Assembly (NCBI GenBank): GCA_030348385.1
Contig: JAUCFP010000006.1
Coordinates: 62,001-126,000 of the forward strand
From: Cytobacillus sp. NJ13
Lineage (GTDB): Bacteria; Bacillota; Bacilli; Bacillales; Cytobacillaceae
Length of the DNA: 64,000 nucleotides
Reading direction: 5' to 3'
The position numbers and the translations under genes were made by a program. The notes beneath the pieces were generated by a model, which was not told where the DNA came from, did not search any database, and saw only the letters and a program-made list of their open reading frames with translations. Shown one piece after another: positions 8,476 through 17,599 of this stretch; position 1 is the stretch's first letter; each line of letters opens with the position of its first letter.

Positions 8476-8583
8476 ATGGCCGTAAAGAGATTAATAAAAG
8501 CGTTTATAGCAAAGAAAGGTGTTTCGCTTGTGAAAAAATATGTTGTCCCTGCTGTTAAAAGGAAGCTAAAAAATAGAAGATAA
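8476..8583 (+). CDS. 35-aa strongly basic peptide
   Basis: ATG at 8476 is preceded by AAGAGGGA at about 7 bases, and a clear terminator begins five bases after the stop; both support expression. The peptide (MAVKRLIKAFIAKKGVSLV then KKYVVPAVKRKLKNRR) carries about 14 Lys/Arg and no acidic residue. Hydrophobic and basic residues alternate as in an amphipathic helix. It has no leader and no tryptophan. I do not recognise a family; it could bind nucleic acid, ribosomes or membranes. No immunity or export genes are adjacent. Confidence 0.62.
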   Translation: MAVKRLIKAFIAKKGVSLVKKYVVPAVKRKLKNRR

Positions 8584-8587
8584 ATTT

Positions 8588-8617
8588 AGGCATCTTCCAT
8601 TGGAAGGTGCCTTTTTC
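8588..8617 (+). terminator. intrinsic terminator after the 35-aa ORF
   Basis: AGGCATCTTCC pairs with GGAAGGTGCCT (one wobble) across ATT, followed by TTTTT. Confidence 0.85.
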
Positions 8618-8655
8618 TCAGGACAAATGAAATGCATAATAACCTGCAATCAAAT

Positions 8656-8674
8656 AGTGTAAATCTCATACACT
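8656..8674. promoter_or_regulatory. inverted repeat upstream of the LVIVD gene
   Basis: AGTGTA (8656-8661) and TACACT (8669-8674) form a perfect inverted repeat with a 7-base spacer, typical of a dimeric regulator site. It lies about 180 bases before the TTG start at 8853. No regulator gene is adjacent. Confidence 0.4.
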
Positions 8675-8852
8675 GAACATTTTTCTAGTTACATAGGATG
8701 AAGAAGGACATGTATTATTTTGTAGAAATTATAGGGAATCTGGGTGATATATAAAATTCTGAATTTTCTTTAATATAAAAATGCAGTATTTCGGGACACT
8801 TAAATCTTAGAGTGCCGACTACATAGCAGCATTATATTAAGGGGGAATCCAT

Positions 8853-10211
8853 TTGAAAAAGGAAATCTTAATTAAAACCGCATTAGCCGGAGCTCTTGTA
8901 CTTTCTGCGGGTGGCACAACTGCACTAGCCCATGACGAGTTCAGCGGAGGTATTGAAAAAGGCGATAGTCTGGCAGGTGTTGAATTAGCAGTTCCGTTGC
9001 TTGAGGCCAGCAAGAATACAGGTAATCTTCAAGAAGTAGCTGCTGTTCCGCTGAAAGAAGTTAAAGAGGGAGTACAAAATTCATCGGGTGATGTTTATGC
9101 GCATAAAGGCTTTGCCTATGTGGGCACACATACTAAGAATGGCGGTGAAGGCGGAGTACGTGTTTTTGATATGAAAGACCCATCAAATCCTGTGGAAGTT
9201 TCGTCATTTGCTCATATCCCAGGGACGTGGCAGGAAAAAGTAATTGTAAAAACTGTGAATACAAAATACTTTAAAGGGGACTTGGCTGCAGTCAGCGTTC
9301 AAAAGGTGGATCGCACTAACCCAAATGCAAAAGGAGGTTTTGTATTATATGATGTAACAAATCCCCGTGAGCCAAAGGAGCTGGGATTCTGGGAAGATAC
9401 ATCGGGTGCAAGGGGGACACATGAACTTTACCTGACAGTTCAAGGGGATAATGTTTATGTGCTGACTGCAAATTGTTATGCAGATCTTTATTCTCATGGA
9501 GAGAAGATGGATGTTAATATTGTAGATGTTTCAAAACCTTCATCTCCTGAAACAATTTATGAATTTAATCCGCGCAATTATATCCCTGAAGTGAGTGATG
9601 AGAATTATGACGGGTATAATTGGACAGATGAAGAAGGAATTAACAGGGCAGCATTTGCACATAGCGTCAAAACAGATGGAACTGGCAAAACAGCCTTCCT
9701 TTCCTACTGGGATCTGGGTACAATCATGCTTGATATCAGCGATGCCAAAAATCCGGTATATCTTGGGAGAACAGATTTCGACAACGATGTTCAGGGAGCT
9801 GCCCATTCGATGGATCTAGCCAAAGGCGGAAATGTGCTTATTGAGACAAGGGAGGTATTCGGGCCAACCAGAGAGGGCTTTGAGAGTGCCTATGGCTACA
9901 CAATGATTTATGATATTAAAGATAAGGCGAATCCAAAGCTTCTTAGCACCTTTAGAACTGATTTCACTGAGAAGATTCCTGGAGGGGCAACGGTCCACGA
10001 TCCAAAGGTTCAGGGGAACACATTGTACCTCTCTCATTATGCAGGAGGTGTAAGGACAGTTGATATTACAGACCCGTCCAATCCGGAAGAGATTGGTGTC
10101 TATATCCCAAGTAAATCTAACATTTGGGGTGTATTCGTAGATCGCAATTATGTACTCGCATCCGATATGGGTTCTGGCCTGAAAGTTCTGCAGAAGAACG
10201 GCAGCCAATAA
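8853..10211 (+). CDS. secreted LVIVD-repeat beta-propeller protein
   Basis: 452 aa, TTG start after AAGGGGGA. Residues 1-26 are a signal peptide (MKKEILIKTALAGALVLSAG, then ending in ALAHD). The rest contains repeated blocks of the type V.V.D...P..P, for example GVRVFDMKDPSNPVEVSSF, FVLYDVTNPREPKELGF, VNIVDVSKPSSPETIY, IMLDISDAKNPVYLG, TMIYDIKDKANPKLLS and VRTVDITDPSNPEEIGVY. This is the LVIVD repeat, expected to form a propeller outside the cell. No catalytic residues can be named; such proteins are usually annotated only by the repeat. It is a single-gene unit with its own terminator. Confidence 0.85.
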   Translation: MKKEILIKTALAGALVLSAGGTTALAHDEFSGGIEKGDSLAGVELAVPLLEASKNTGNLQEVAAVPLKEVKEGVQNSSGDVYAHKGFAYVGTHTKNGGEGGVRVFDMKDPSNPVEVSSFAHIPGTWQEKVIVKTVNTKYFKGDLAAVSVQKVDRTNPNAKGGFVLYDVTNPREPKELGFWEDTSGARGTHELYLTVQGDNVYVLTANCYADLYSHGEKMDVNIVDVSKPSSPETIYEFNPRNYIPEVSDENYDGYNWTDEEGINRAAFAHSVKTDGTGKTAFLSYWDLGTIMLDISDAKNPVYLGRTDFDNDVQGAAHSMDLAKGGNVLIETREVFGPTREGFESAYGYTMIYDIKDKANPKLLSTFRTDFTEKIPGGATVHDPKVQGNTLYLSHYAGGVRTVDITDPSNPEEIGVYIPSKSNIWGVFVDRNYVLASDMGSGLKVLQKNGSQ

Positions 10212-10220
10212 TATTTTTAA

Positions 10221-10256
10221 AAACAGGAGTCCCTGTGGGAGGCTCCTGTTTTTTTA
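10221..10256 (+). terminator. intrinsic terminator after the LVIVD gene
   Basis: AACAGGAG pairs with CTCCTGTT and is followed by TTTTTTAT. Confidence 0.88.
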
Positions 10257-10282
10257 TATCTGCTAATTAATGGAGGTTTTAA

Positions 10283-10545
10283 TTTAATATCAGAGCTTTT
10301 GTTGACCCGCATCTTTCCGAGCTTAGCAGCCGTGTATACGAAGAAATGAAGACAGACATCAGGAAAGTTATAGAGGGACTTGTTTCTTAGGTCTGTCGGG
10401 AAATGAATTGAAAATGGAAGAAGAATCAGACCGGCTGCATGCCCTTATTGATGGTCTAGTCCTGCATGCTGTAATGAAACCAGATCAATTCAATGAGTAT
10501 AAAATGAAAGAGATTCTTAGAAAATCACCAGTTATCAATCTGTAA
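10283..10545 (+). pseudogene. remnant of a TetR/BetI-type regulator (C-terminal part, frameshifted)
   Basis: Two fragments in different frames read like the ligand-binding half of a TetR regulator. The first, from 10283, contains AFVDPHLSELSSRVYEEM and stops at the TAG ending at 10390. The second, from about 10394, contains LSGNELKMEEESDRLHALID, then GLVLHAVM, and ends KSPVINL at the TAA at 10543. The DRLHALIDGLVLHA stretch is typical of this subfamily. The DNA-binding N-terminus is missing and nothing like it lies upstream. A terminator directly follows, as expected for a former gene. Confidence 0.75.
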
Positions 10546-10560
10546 AAAATAAATGTTTTC

Positions 10561-10593
10561 AAAGCGGCTGAAGATGCAGCCGCTTTTTTTTTG
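10561..10593 (+). terminator. intrinsic terminator after the tetR remnant
   Basis: AAGCGGCTG and CAGCCGCTT form a perfect 9-base stem, followed by a run of T. Confidence 0.88.
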
Positions 10594-10717
10594 TCCGATA
10601 TTATTTTTTTATTAGAATGCCTGGAGTTATCTGCCAATATCATTAACTAAACGTTTAACTTTTTCTTGCAAGGGTAGTGAAAACCTAAGAGACCGATTCA
10701 TTGAAAGGATGATTGAT

Positions 10718-13675
10718 TTGCCAGCATCTCTCAATATAAAGATAAATGGCATAGAAATGAAGGCAAAGAAGGATCAAACCGTTTTGCAATTATTAAACGA
10801 TAGTTCGATTGAAATTCCTCAGGTTTGCTTCCATCCGAGCCTGGGAGCAATAGAAACTTGTGATACCTGCATTGTTTCTGTTAATGGAAAACTCGTGCGT
10901 TCGTGCTCCACAAAAATTAAAGATGGAGACGTAATCGATACTGTGGATCCTGATGTCAAACAGGCGCAGACCATTGCCATGGATAAGATTCTCTTTAATC
11001 ATGAATTGTATTGTACGGTTTGTGATTATAACAACGGGGGATGTGAAATACATAATACGGTTAAGGCGATGAAAATCAATCACCAAAGCATCCCGTTTGA
11101 TCAAAAGCCTTATGAAAAGGATGAATCTCATCCATTTTACAGATACGATCCGGATCAGTGCATTCTTTGCGGAAGATGTGTGGAAGCCTGTCAGGACGTC
11201 CAGGTTACTGAAACCCTTACCATTGATTGGGAGAGGGAGAGACCAAGGGTTATATGGGATAACGATGTGCCCATTAACGAGTCCTCCTGCGTATCCTGTG
11301 GACACTGCTCTACGGTTTGTCCATGTAATGCCATGATGGAAAAGGGAATGGAGGGGGAAGCCGGATTTCTGACTGGCATTGCCAAAAACACCCTTCGACC
11401 AATGATTGAAATCACTAAAAATGTTGAAACAGGATATGGATCTATCCTGGCTATATCTGATATGGAAGCAGCTATGCGAGAAGAGAAAATTAAAAAGACC
11501 AAAACAGTCTGTACATATTGCGGTGTCGGCTGCAGCTTTGATGTATGGACAAAGGGCCGAGAAATACTGAAGGTGGAGCCTCAGGCAGAAGCACCTGCCA
11601 ACGGAATTTCTACATGTGTAAAAGGGAAATTTGGCTGGGATTACGTGAATAGTGAGGAACGATTAACGAAGCCGCTAATCAGGGAAGGCGATTCATTCCG
11701 TGAAGCAGAATGGGACGAAGCATTGGACCTGATTACACGAAAATTCTCGGAAATTAAAGAACAGCATGGCCCAGATGCATTGAGCTTTATTACATCATCT
11801 AAATGCACCAATGAGGAATCGTATTTAATGCAGAAACTTGGCAGGGCAGTCATAGGGACAAACAATATCGATAACTGTTCAAGATATTGCCAGACCCCTG
11901 CAACTGTAGGGTTATTCCGAACTGTGGGATATGGAGGGGATGCTGGTTCAATCGAAGATATTAAAAACTCTGAATTAGTGCTCATTATTGGTTCCAATAC
12001 GTCTGAATCCCATCCGGTTCTTTCTACCAGGGTGAAACGATCCCAGAAACTTAATGGCCAAAAAGTAATTGTAGCTGACTTAAGGGAACATGAAATGGCA
12101 GAGCGGTCTGATCTGTTTGTGCGCCCTCGTGCGGGTACGGATATGGTCTGGCTTTCTGCCATTACCAAATACATTATCGACCAGGGATGGGCGGACGAGA
12201 AGTTTCTGCAGGAAAAAGTAAATGGCCTTGAAGAATTTGTATCAAACCTGGAGAAATATACCCTGGAATTTGCAGAAGAAACGACCGGGATATCCAAAGA
12301 TAATTTAATCCAAATGGCAGAAATGATTCATGAAGCCAATAGTGTTTCTGCGTTATGGGCAATGGGTGTCACACAGCATCTTGGAGGCAGTGATACAAGT
12401 ACAGCCATTTCAAATCTGCTTCTTGTAACAGGCAATTACGCCAAGCCCGGTGCAGGTGCGTATCCTTTAAGGGGCCATAACAATGTGCAGGGGGCAGGTG
12501 ACTTTGGAAGCAGCCCCGATAATTTGCCTGGGTATCAGAAGGTTTCAAACCCTGATGTGAGAAAAAAGTTTGAAAATGCATGGAGAGTAAAGCTTCCGGA
12601 AAAGGCCGGACTGAATAATCACGAAATGGTAGAAGGGATTCATGAAGGCCAGCTGAAAGCGATGTATCTGAAGGGTGAAGATATGGGGCTTGTGGATTCA
12701 AATATCAATTATGTGCAGGCAGCTTTTGAGAAGCTTGATTTCTTTGTGGTGCAGGACATTTTCCTTTCCCGTACAGCTGAGTTTGCGGATGTGGTGCTTC
12801 CAGCAAGTCCAAGTTTGGAAAAGGAAGGAACATTTACGAACACAGAGAGGAGAATTCAGCGTCTTTACCAGGCGTTCGAGCCGCTTGGGGATTCGAAGCC
12901 GGATTGGCAGATTATCATTGAAGTTGCCAATCGGCTGGGAGCGGGCTGGACATATACGCACCCAAGCGAAGTAATGGACGAAGCAGCTGGACTTATGCCA
13001 TTATACGCAGGAGTTACTTATGATAGATTGGAAGGATACAATAGTCTGCAATGGCCGGTGGCTGAAGATGGAACGGACAGTCCTCTCCTCTATACGGAAG
13101 GCTTTCCTTTCCCAGATGGCAAGGCACGACTTTATCCAGTAGATTGGACTCCTGCTCTTGAATACCCAATGGAATATGATATTCATGTCAATAATGGGCG
13201 TCTTCTGGAGCACTTCCATGAAGGTAATATGACCTATAAGTCAAAAGGAATCAGCTTGAAAACACCGGAAGTTTTCCTGGAGGTATCACCTGAACTAGCC
13301 GAAGAACGAGGATTGAAGGACGGTACGCTTGTCCGCCTGACTTCACCGTACGGCAATGTTAAAGTTAAATGCCATATAACGGATAGGGTTAAAGAAAAGG
13401 AAGTTTACCTTCCTATGAATGATAGAGGCGAAGCCGCCATAAATTTATTAACAAGCAGCTATGCCGACAAGGATACCGATACACCGGCATATAAGGAAAC
13501 GAAGGTAAAGCTTGAAATCCTGAGTGAAGAAGGAAGCAATCCGCTTCCTAGAATTAATCACCGCTATGGCAATCCGCAGCCGCAGATTGGTGTAAACGTG
13601 CAAAAGAAATGGGCAAGAAAAGATTATATTTTCCCGGGAGAAATGGTGAAAAAGGAGCGGAAGCAGCATGGCTAA
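10718..13675 (+). CDS. forC: molybdopterin formate dehydrogenase catalytic subunit (ForC / YjgC / YrhE type)
   Basis: 985 aa from TTG at 10718, which has AAAGGAT at 7 bases; an in-frame ATG at 10709 overlaps that site. Order: a 2Fe-2S ferredoxin domain (Cys in [15 protein letters not shown]), a His-Cys cluster region ([15 protein letters not shown]), two 4Fe-4S motifs ([24 protein letters not shown]), then the catalytic part with its own 4Fe-4S site (CTYCGVGC) and a C-terminal MGD-binding domain. The likely Mo ligand is Cys in [10 protein letters not shown] (codon near 11888); the next residue is Gln where E. coli formate dehydrogenases have His. The DUF1641 partner forE overlaps its end. ForCE is known in B. 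subtilis as a menaquinone-linked formate dehydrogenase. Confidence 0.9.
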   Translation: MPASLNIKINGIEMKAKKDQTVLQLLNDSSIEIPQVCFHPSLGAIETCDTCIVSVNGKLVRSCSTKIKDGDVIDTVDPDVKQAQTIAMDKILFNHELYCTVCDYNNGGCEIHNTVKAMKINHQSIPFDQKPYEKDESHPFYRYDPDQCILCGRCVEACQDVQVTETLTIDWERERPRVIWDNDVPINESSCVSCGHCSTVCPCNAMMEKGMEGEAGFLTGIAKNTLRPMIEITKNVETGYGSILAISDMEAAMREEKIKKTKTVCTYCGVGCSFDVWTKGREILKVEPQAEAPANGISTCVKGKFGWDYVNSEERLTKPLIREGDSFREAEWDEALDLITRKFSEIKEQHGPDALSFITSSKCTNEESYLMQKLGRAVIGTNNIDNCSRYCQTPATVGLFRTVGYGGDAGSIEDIKNSELVLIIGSNTSESHPVLSTRVKRSQKLNGQKVIVADLREHEMAERSDLFVRPRAGTDMVWLSAITKYIIDQGWADEKFLQEKVNGLEEFVSNLEKYTLEFAEETTGISKDNLIQMAEMIHEANSVSALWAMGVTQHLGGSDTSTAISNLLLVTGNYAKPGAGAYPLRGHNNVQGAGDFGSSPDNLPGYQKVSNPDVRKKFENAWRVKLPEKAGLNNHEMVEGIHEGQLKAMYLKGEDMGLVDSNINYVQAAFEKLDFFVVQDIFLSRTAEFADVVLPASPSLEKEGTFTNTERRIQRLYQAFEPLGDSKPDWQIIIEVANRLGAGWTYTHPSEVMDEAAGLMPLYAGVTYDRLEGYNSLQWPVAEDGTDSPLLYTEGFPFPDGKARLYPVDWTPALEYPMEYDIHVNNGRLLEHFHEGNMTYKSKGISLKTPEVFLEVSPELAEERGLKDGTLVRLTSPYGNVKVKCHITDRVKEKEVYLPMNDRGEAAINLLTSSYADKDTDTPAYKETKVKLEILSEEGSNPLPRINHRYGNPQPQIGVNVQKKWARKDYIFPGEMVKKERKQHG

Positions 13676-14234
13676 AGCGATTAATAACATCAAGCGTTTT
13701 GAATTAAGCCCAGAGGATAAACGCAAAAAGGACCTGGAGGAAGTGGAGAATGCCCTGATAGAAAATAAGGATTCCATTCTTGAGCTTCTGACAGCAGTAG
13801 GCCATATGCATGATCGGGGAATACTCTCGTTATTAAATGCCTTATTTGGACAGGGAGATAAAGTATTGAATGTCCTTGTTAAAGCAGTAGATAAACCGGA
13901 AGCTACCAATACAATCAAAAACCTGCTTCTCATGGTTGGAACTCTTGGCACCTTAAATGTACAGCAGCTTGAACCCTTGCTGTTAAAATTAAATTCCGGT
14001 GTTGCCAGGGTGGCGGAATATAAAGAAACGGATGAAAAAACAAGCTACTTTGATCTGGTAAAGGCATTAAAAGATCCAGAAGTCAATCGGGCGATTACAC
14101 TTCTGATTACTTTCCTTAAAGGAATGGGAGAAGATACAAGCGCCATGGAAAGGAACACCCAGCTTCCAGAAGATCAGAAAATGCACAAAATGGAGAAAAA
14201 CGAAAGAGATGTCCCTCCTAACAAAAGAGAATGA
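13668..14234 (+). CDS. forE: DUF1641 protein, formate dehydrogenase partner subunit ForE
   Basis: 188 aa. The ATG at 13668 overlaps the end of forC by 8 bases and has AAAAAGGAG upstream, so the two are co-translated. The DUF1641 core lies near residues 75-160 ([19 protein letters not shown], then [20 protein letters not shown]). It is helical with no signal peptide and no membrane span. In B. subtilis the equivalent pair forms the ForCE complex that passes formate electrons to menaquinone; DUF1641 is thought to mediate the membrane/quinone side. The last 30 residues are polar ([17 protein letters not shown]) and may be disordered. Confidence 0.88.
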   Translation: MAKAINNIKRFELSPEDKRKKDLEEVENALIENKDSILELLTAVGHMHDRGILSLLNALFGQGDKVLNVLVKAVDKPEATNTIKNLLLMVGTLGTLNVQQLEPLLLKLNSGVARVAEYKETDEKTSYFDLVKALKDPEVNRAITLLITFLKGMGEDTSAMERNTQLPEDQKMHKMEKNERDVPPNKRE

Positions 14235-14241
14235 CAACAAG

Positions 14242-14275
14242 CCAGTGACCCCATTTAAGGTCACTGGTTTTTTAT
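14242..14275 (+). terminator. intrinsic terminator after forCE
   Basis: CCAGTGACC (14242-14250) pairs perfectly with GGTCACTGG (14259-14267), followed by TTTTTT. Confidence 0.9.
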
Positions 14276-14459
14276 TGGAAACGATAAAATCAGGCAAATA
14301 GCCTTAAATATTGTCAATATTCTCTTTAATATCAATTTAATAGCAAAATTTTTGTGGAAAAATGGAAAATCATGTACTAGAATGGCAATATAGGAAAGTT
14401 TATTAATTTGCCACCCAATACATACATCATTTGCGAAGTATAAGAAAGAGGGTAATAAA

Positions 14460-15365
14460 GTGGGCATTATAAATGAAGATAGTTTCATTGAAACAGTCCA
14501 CATGAAAGGTTTGCAAATCTCCCTGATTGCTTCGGGGGATGGGACAGAGGTTATTTATCATAAGCTTGAACCTGATGCTAGGTGGGGTCTGGAACCATTA
14601 GAAGGCGGTGAAACGCTAGAATATCTTCATTTGCTTTCCGGTAAACTGCTCTTAAAAGATTCTAATGGGGAAAAAACGCTCAGAGCTGGTGATTCGTTTC
14701 AAAGATGCCCAGTAACTGAACATCATATTTTTCAATCAATAGGTCAATCTGAATTTTTATATGTAACATCTAATCCAGTTTTTCATTACTATAGCAGAGT
14801 GACTAATGAATTAAGAGATTTGGTAATATCAATCGAAGAGAAAGATGGATATACAAGCGACCATTGCGATAGAATTACAAAAATGTCAATGCTAATGGCA
14901 GACGCACTTGATTTAAATTCCCGGCAAATTTTAAAACTTAATCTTGCTGCATTTTTACATGATATAGGAAAAGTGAAGGTGCCAGTTGGGATTCTTCAAA
15001 AACCAGGTAAATTAACCTCTGATGAGTGGGATTTAATGAAACAGCATTCTACATTTGGACGAGAAATATTGCAAGAGACAGGTTTGCCGAGTTTAATAGA
15101 AGCAGGCGAAGTGGTAGAGCAGCATCATGAAAGATATGATGGCACTGGATATCCCAAAGGACTCAAAGGGGATGAAATTGCAATAGAGGCAGCAATTATT
15201 TCTGTTGTAGACTCATTTGATGCAATGACTACTGATCGGGTATACCAGAAAGGCAGAAGCGTACTCGAAGCAATAGATGAACTTAGAAAAAATCGGGGCA
15301 CCATGTACAATCCAGATATCGTTGATACATTTTTTAAAATAAAAGACAAATTAGTAGAAATTTAA
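14460..15365 (+). CDS. cupin-HD-GYP protein, probable cyclic-di-GMP phosphodiesterase
   Basis: 301 aa, GTG start after AAGAGGG. Residues 1-115 look like a cupin sensor (EGGETLEYLHLLSGKLLL, then LRAGDSFQRCPVTEHHIF). From about residue 125 an HD-GYP domain follows: HCDRITKMSMLMADAL, the HD pair in AAFLHDIGKVKVP, and HHERYDGTGYPKGL, which is the GYP signature, then VVDSFDAMTTDRVYQ. HD-GYP enzymes hydrolyse cyclic di-GMP. The protein is cytosolic: no membrane span. The cupin in front suggests control by a small ligand, which cannot be named. A small secreted protein gene follows after 12 bases. Confidence 0.88.
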   Translation: MGIINEDSFIETVHMKGLQISLIASGDGTEVIYHKLEPDARWGLEPLEGGETLEYLHLLSGKLLLKDSNGEKTLRAGDSFQRCPVTEHHIFQSIGQSEFLYVTSNPVFHYYSRVTNELRDLVISIEEKDGYTSDHCDRITKMSMLMADALDLNSRQILKLNLAAFLHDIGKVKVPVGILQKPGKLTSDEWDLMKQHSTFGREILQETGLPSLIEAGEVVEQHHERYDGTGYPKGLKGDEIAIEAAIISVVDSFDAMTTDRVYQKGRSVLEAIDELRKNRGTMYNPDIVDTFFKIKDKLVEI

Positions 15366-15377
15366 GGGGGAACAAAA

Positions 15378-15698
15378 ATGAAGAAAGCAGCATTTATTCT
15401 AGTAAGCTTGATGTTATTGCTTGTATTCAACGCAAATACATCAGAGGCTGCATATTTACCTGAATATGATAAATATGTAGAAGTATCGTATGAACAAGCT
15501 AGATATATAGCTGATTTAATGGGACTGCAAGATTATGAATTAGGAGAAGAAACAGCAAGATTGTCATTCGAATTGCAGGAAAGTTTGATTGCAAAGATAG
15601 AGAAAGTCCTGAAAACGGAAATTGACCATTATTACATCTGGTTAACCGTAGATGGTGAAACGGTTCTGGGAATAGATCCTCCACATCCTATGTTTTAA
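15378..15698 (+). CDS. small secreted protein, function unknown
   Basis: 106 aa. ATG follows AAGGGGGAAC. The first 24 residues are a signal peptide (MKKAAFILVSLMLLLVFNA, cut after SEA). The mature part is acidic and rich in Tyr (AYLPEYDKYVEVSYEQARY), with no cysteine. It is the second gene of a unit with the cupin-HD-GYP gene, and a terminator follows. I recognise no family. Since it shares a transcript with a cyclic-di-GMP enzyme, a role at the cell surface is possible but only an inference. Confidence 0.75.
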   Translation: MKKAAFILVSLMLLLVFNANTSEAAYLPEYDKYVEVSYEQARYIADLMGLQDYELGEETARLSFELQESLIAKIEKVLKTEIDHYYIWLTVDGETVLGIDPPHPMF

Positions 15699-15703
15699 TA
15701 GGT

Positions 15704-15741
15704 AGCAAGTCAAAGCAAAAGCTTTGACTTGCTTTTTTTTA
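15704..15741 (+). terminator. intrinsic terminator of the HD-GYP unit
   Basis: AGCAAGTCAAAGC pairs with GCTTTGACTTGCT across a short A loop, followed by eight T. Confidence 0.92.
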
Positions 15742-15865
15742 TGGTATTTCTAAAACATATCTATTTATAACTAGCCTTTTAGTTTCGTTTAGTAATCTGC
15801 AAAATCAAGATATTCACCTATATGCAAAAAAATGAGCTTAAGAATAAAGACTTTTTGAAGAAGAG

Positions 15866-15911
15866 AAAGAGGATGCCCCATATGCTTTTGCAATTGGGCA
15901 CCCTCTTTTTA
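15866..15911. terminator. terminator hairpin at the end of fdhD
   Basis: AAAGAGGATGCCC (15866-15878) pairs with GGGCACCCTCTTT (15896-15908) over 13 bases with one wobble. The T run is better on the + strand (TTTTTATT). On the - strand, where fdhD reads out, the tail is only TTCTCTT, so this may work both ways. Confidence 0.7.
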
Positions 15912-16709
15912 TTAATCTTCCGCCCCTGAAACGATCCTTTCCGGATGAGAATAAACATTAAAAGACTGACCGCGTATAAAGCCAACGGCGGTGATATTAA
16001 GATCTTCTGCCAGTTTTATGGCCAAATCAGTCGGAGCTGATTTTGATAGGATGATGCCTACTCCTATTTTTGAGGCTTTAAGCAGAACTTCAGAAGAGAT
16101 TCTGCCGCTGAATGCAATGACTTTATCCCTTACAGGAATCCTGTTTTCAATGCAATACCCAAGGATTTTATCTAGAGCATTATGCCGGCCAATATCTGTT
16201 CTGCTGACAATCATTTCTTCTGCAGAAAATAAGGCGGCATTATGTACTCCACCGGTTTCTTGGAAAGTCAGACTGCCATCCTGCAGCTGTTTCATAAATG
16301 AGATGCACTGGCTGGGAGACAAGGTCAGCTTAGATGTAGAAGTTCTGGCTGTCCTGGCATCATTGTGAAAATAAAATTGCCTGCTCTTCCCGCAGCATGA
16401 ACCAATAAACCGTTTGGAGTGGAACTCATGGCTTGCTGTAGAAGTTTGGGTATGTAACTCCACATATGCAAATCCTTTGCTTTCATCTATTTGAATAGCC
16501 TTGATTTCTTCAATTCTCCTGATAAAGCCTTCAGAAGCCAAAAAGCCGATTGTTAATTCCTGAATATTCTCTGGGCTACAGACCATTGTTGCGAACTCTT
16601 CTCCATTTAGATGAATTGTGAGAGGGTGTTCGGAAACAATTGAATCTTCTGCTTCCTGCAGAACTCCATTCTGAAATCTGACAATTTTTCTGCTGCTTAG
16701 AATATCCAT
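15912..16709 (-). CDS. fdhD: formate dehydrogenase accessory sulfurtransferase FdhD
   Basis: 265 aa, ATG at 16709 with AGGAGGAAG just upstream on the minus strand. The FdhD signature is clear: GSCCGKSRQF carries the conserved Cys pair in CXXC-like form, TGGVHNAALF follows, and SRTDIGRHNALDKILG is the family block. Near the end are AFSGRISSEVLLKASKIG and SAPTDLAIKLAEDL. FdhD moves sulfur from a cysteine desulfurase to the Mo-bisMGD cofactor, without which formate dehydrogenase is inactive. It lies 1.7 kb from forCE and faces it, which supports the formate dehydrogenase call there. Confidence 0.95.
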   Translation of the reverse strand: MDILSSRKIVRFQNGVLQEAEDSIVSEHPLTIHLNGEEFATMVCSPENIQELTIGFLASEGFIRRIEEIKAIQIDESKGFAYVELHTQTSTASHEFHSKRFIGSCCGKSRQFYFHNDARTARTSTSKLTLSPSQCISFMKQLQDGSLTFQETGGVHNAALFSAEEMIVSRTDIGRHNALDKILGYCIENRIPVRDKVIAFSGRISSEVLLKASKIGVGIILSKSAPTDLAIKLAEDLNITAVGFIRGQSFNVYSHPERIVSGAED

Positions 16710-16891
16710 AATTCTTCCTCCTAGAACCTTTCGACTAACAAAATAGTAGCATATAATTTCAGTTAAACAAGAAATTTAGATTGTTTAGTTTGACAATAAT
16801 TGTATTAATTGATTAACTTATTAAAGTGAAACCTGTATTGGACATGTATAATTGGGATTATACATGAAAATAGGTTAATGAGGGTTGAAAT

Positions 16892-17251
16892 ATGAACAAG
16901 TATGAAGCAGAATTCAGTAATTTAGTGCGCTCTTTCCGAAAAAAACATATGGGCAAAGGACCTAGTAAAGTTAGGACAACTTTCTGCAAACATTGGGCTA
17001 TATGTGAAATGGAAGGTAATTTATCTCCTGTGGAAAAATTCATAGCAAGTGCAGACGAGGGGAAACAAATGCTTCGCGCTGCCAGAACAGAAATGGTCAA
17101 GGAAATGTATAAAAAAAACCGTCCGGCAGAAATGGAAGAATTTTTGCAGGCAAGACTAATAGACCTGTTTGTGGATATTGATATCGAACGGGATTTTGGA
17201 ATGTCGGTATTTGTGTTCGATCAGGATATCCAAAGCAAGTTTATGGATTAA
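16892..17251 (+). CDS. MpsC-like protein (DUF2294 family)
   Basis: 119 aa. GGGTTGAAAT precedes the ATG at 16892. It matches the DUF2294 pattern: SFRKKHMGKGPSKVRTTF, then GNLSPVEKFIASADEGKQML, then RAARTEMVKEMYKKNRP and a last strand block IDIERDFGMSVFVFD. The family also contains MpsC of the S. aureus sodium-translocating/membrane-potential module, and stand-alone members of unknown role. There are no MpsAB genes nearby, so this is a stand-alone copy. It is divergent from fdhD with 180 bases between them. Confidence 0.75.
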   Translation: MNKYEAEFSNLVRSFRKKHMGKGPSKVRTTFCKHWAICEMEGNLSPVEKFIASADEGKQMLRAARTEMVKEMYKKNRPAEMEEFLQARLIDLFVDIDIERDFGMSVFVFDQDIQSKFMD

Positions 17252-17263
17252 AAATTATTCATT

Positions 17264-17310
17264 AAAGACTGAAATCTGGAAAATATAATCCGGATTCCGG
17301 TCTTTTTTTA
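17264..17310 (+). terminator. intrinsic terminator after the MpsC-like gene
   Basis: AAAGAC-G-ATC-GGA pairs with TCC-GAT-C-GTCTTT in an imperfect stem, then TTTTTTT. Confidence 0.75.
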
Positions 17311-17425
17311 TTTTTCTGGAATACAGCACACAACTGTCGTTGGATATCTTCTCTCAGTAAAATAGGGAATTATGTCATATAAAGATGGCGAAAAAAGGGG
17401 TTTAATGTCACGTTTGAAATATTTT

Positions 17426-17469
17426 TGTAATATTTCTATAACAAGTCTGTCAAATAAGGATGGTATAAT
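17426..17469 (+). promoter_or_regulatory. cwlO promoter with WalR-like site
   Basis: TGTAAT (17426-17431), five bases, TATAAC (17437-17442) matches the WalR direct-repeat consensus with one mismatch. A perfect -10 TATAAT lies at 17464-17469, with no good -35, as expected for an activated promoter. WalR control of cwlO is known in B. subtilis. The start codon is about 125 bases further, giving a long leader. A CcpA-site-like sequence with one mismatch (17505-17519) lies in this leader. Confidence 0.65.
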
Positions 17470-17599
17470 CCTCCATGGAAAGACAAATTTACTAGAGATT
17501 TTTATTGTAATCGCTTAAAAAAATATACATAGATAAATAGTTTTATATTTTACGGCCGATTAAATGACCAAGTACATATTAGAAAGCAGGGTAATCACT

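Noticed and set aside
8476..8583. Leaderless bacteriocin
   Set aside because: It lacks the tryptophan-rich pattern of the known class, and no transporter or immunity gene is adjacent.
11641..12297. 218-aa open frame on the minus strand
   Set aside because: Antisense shadow of forC, without ribosome binding site or recognisable motif.
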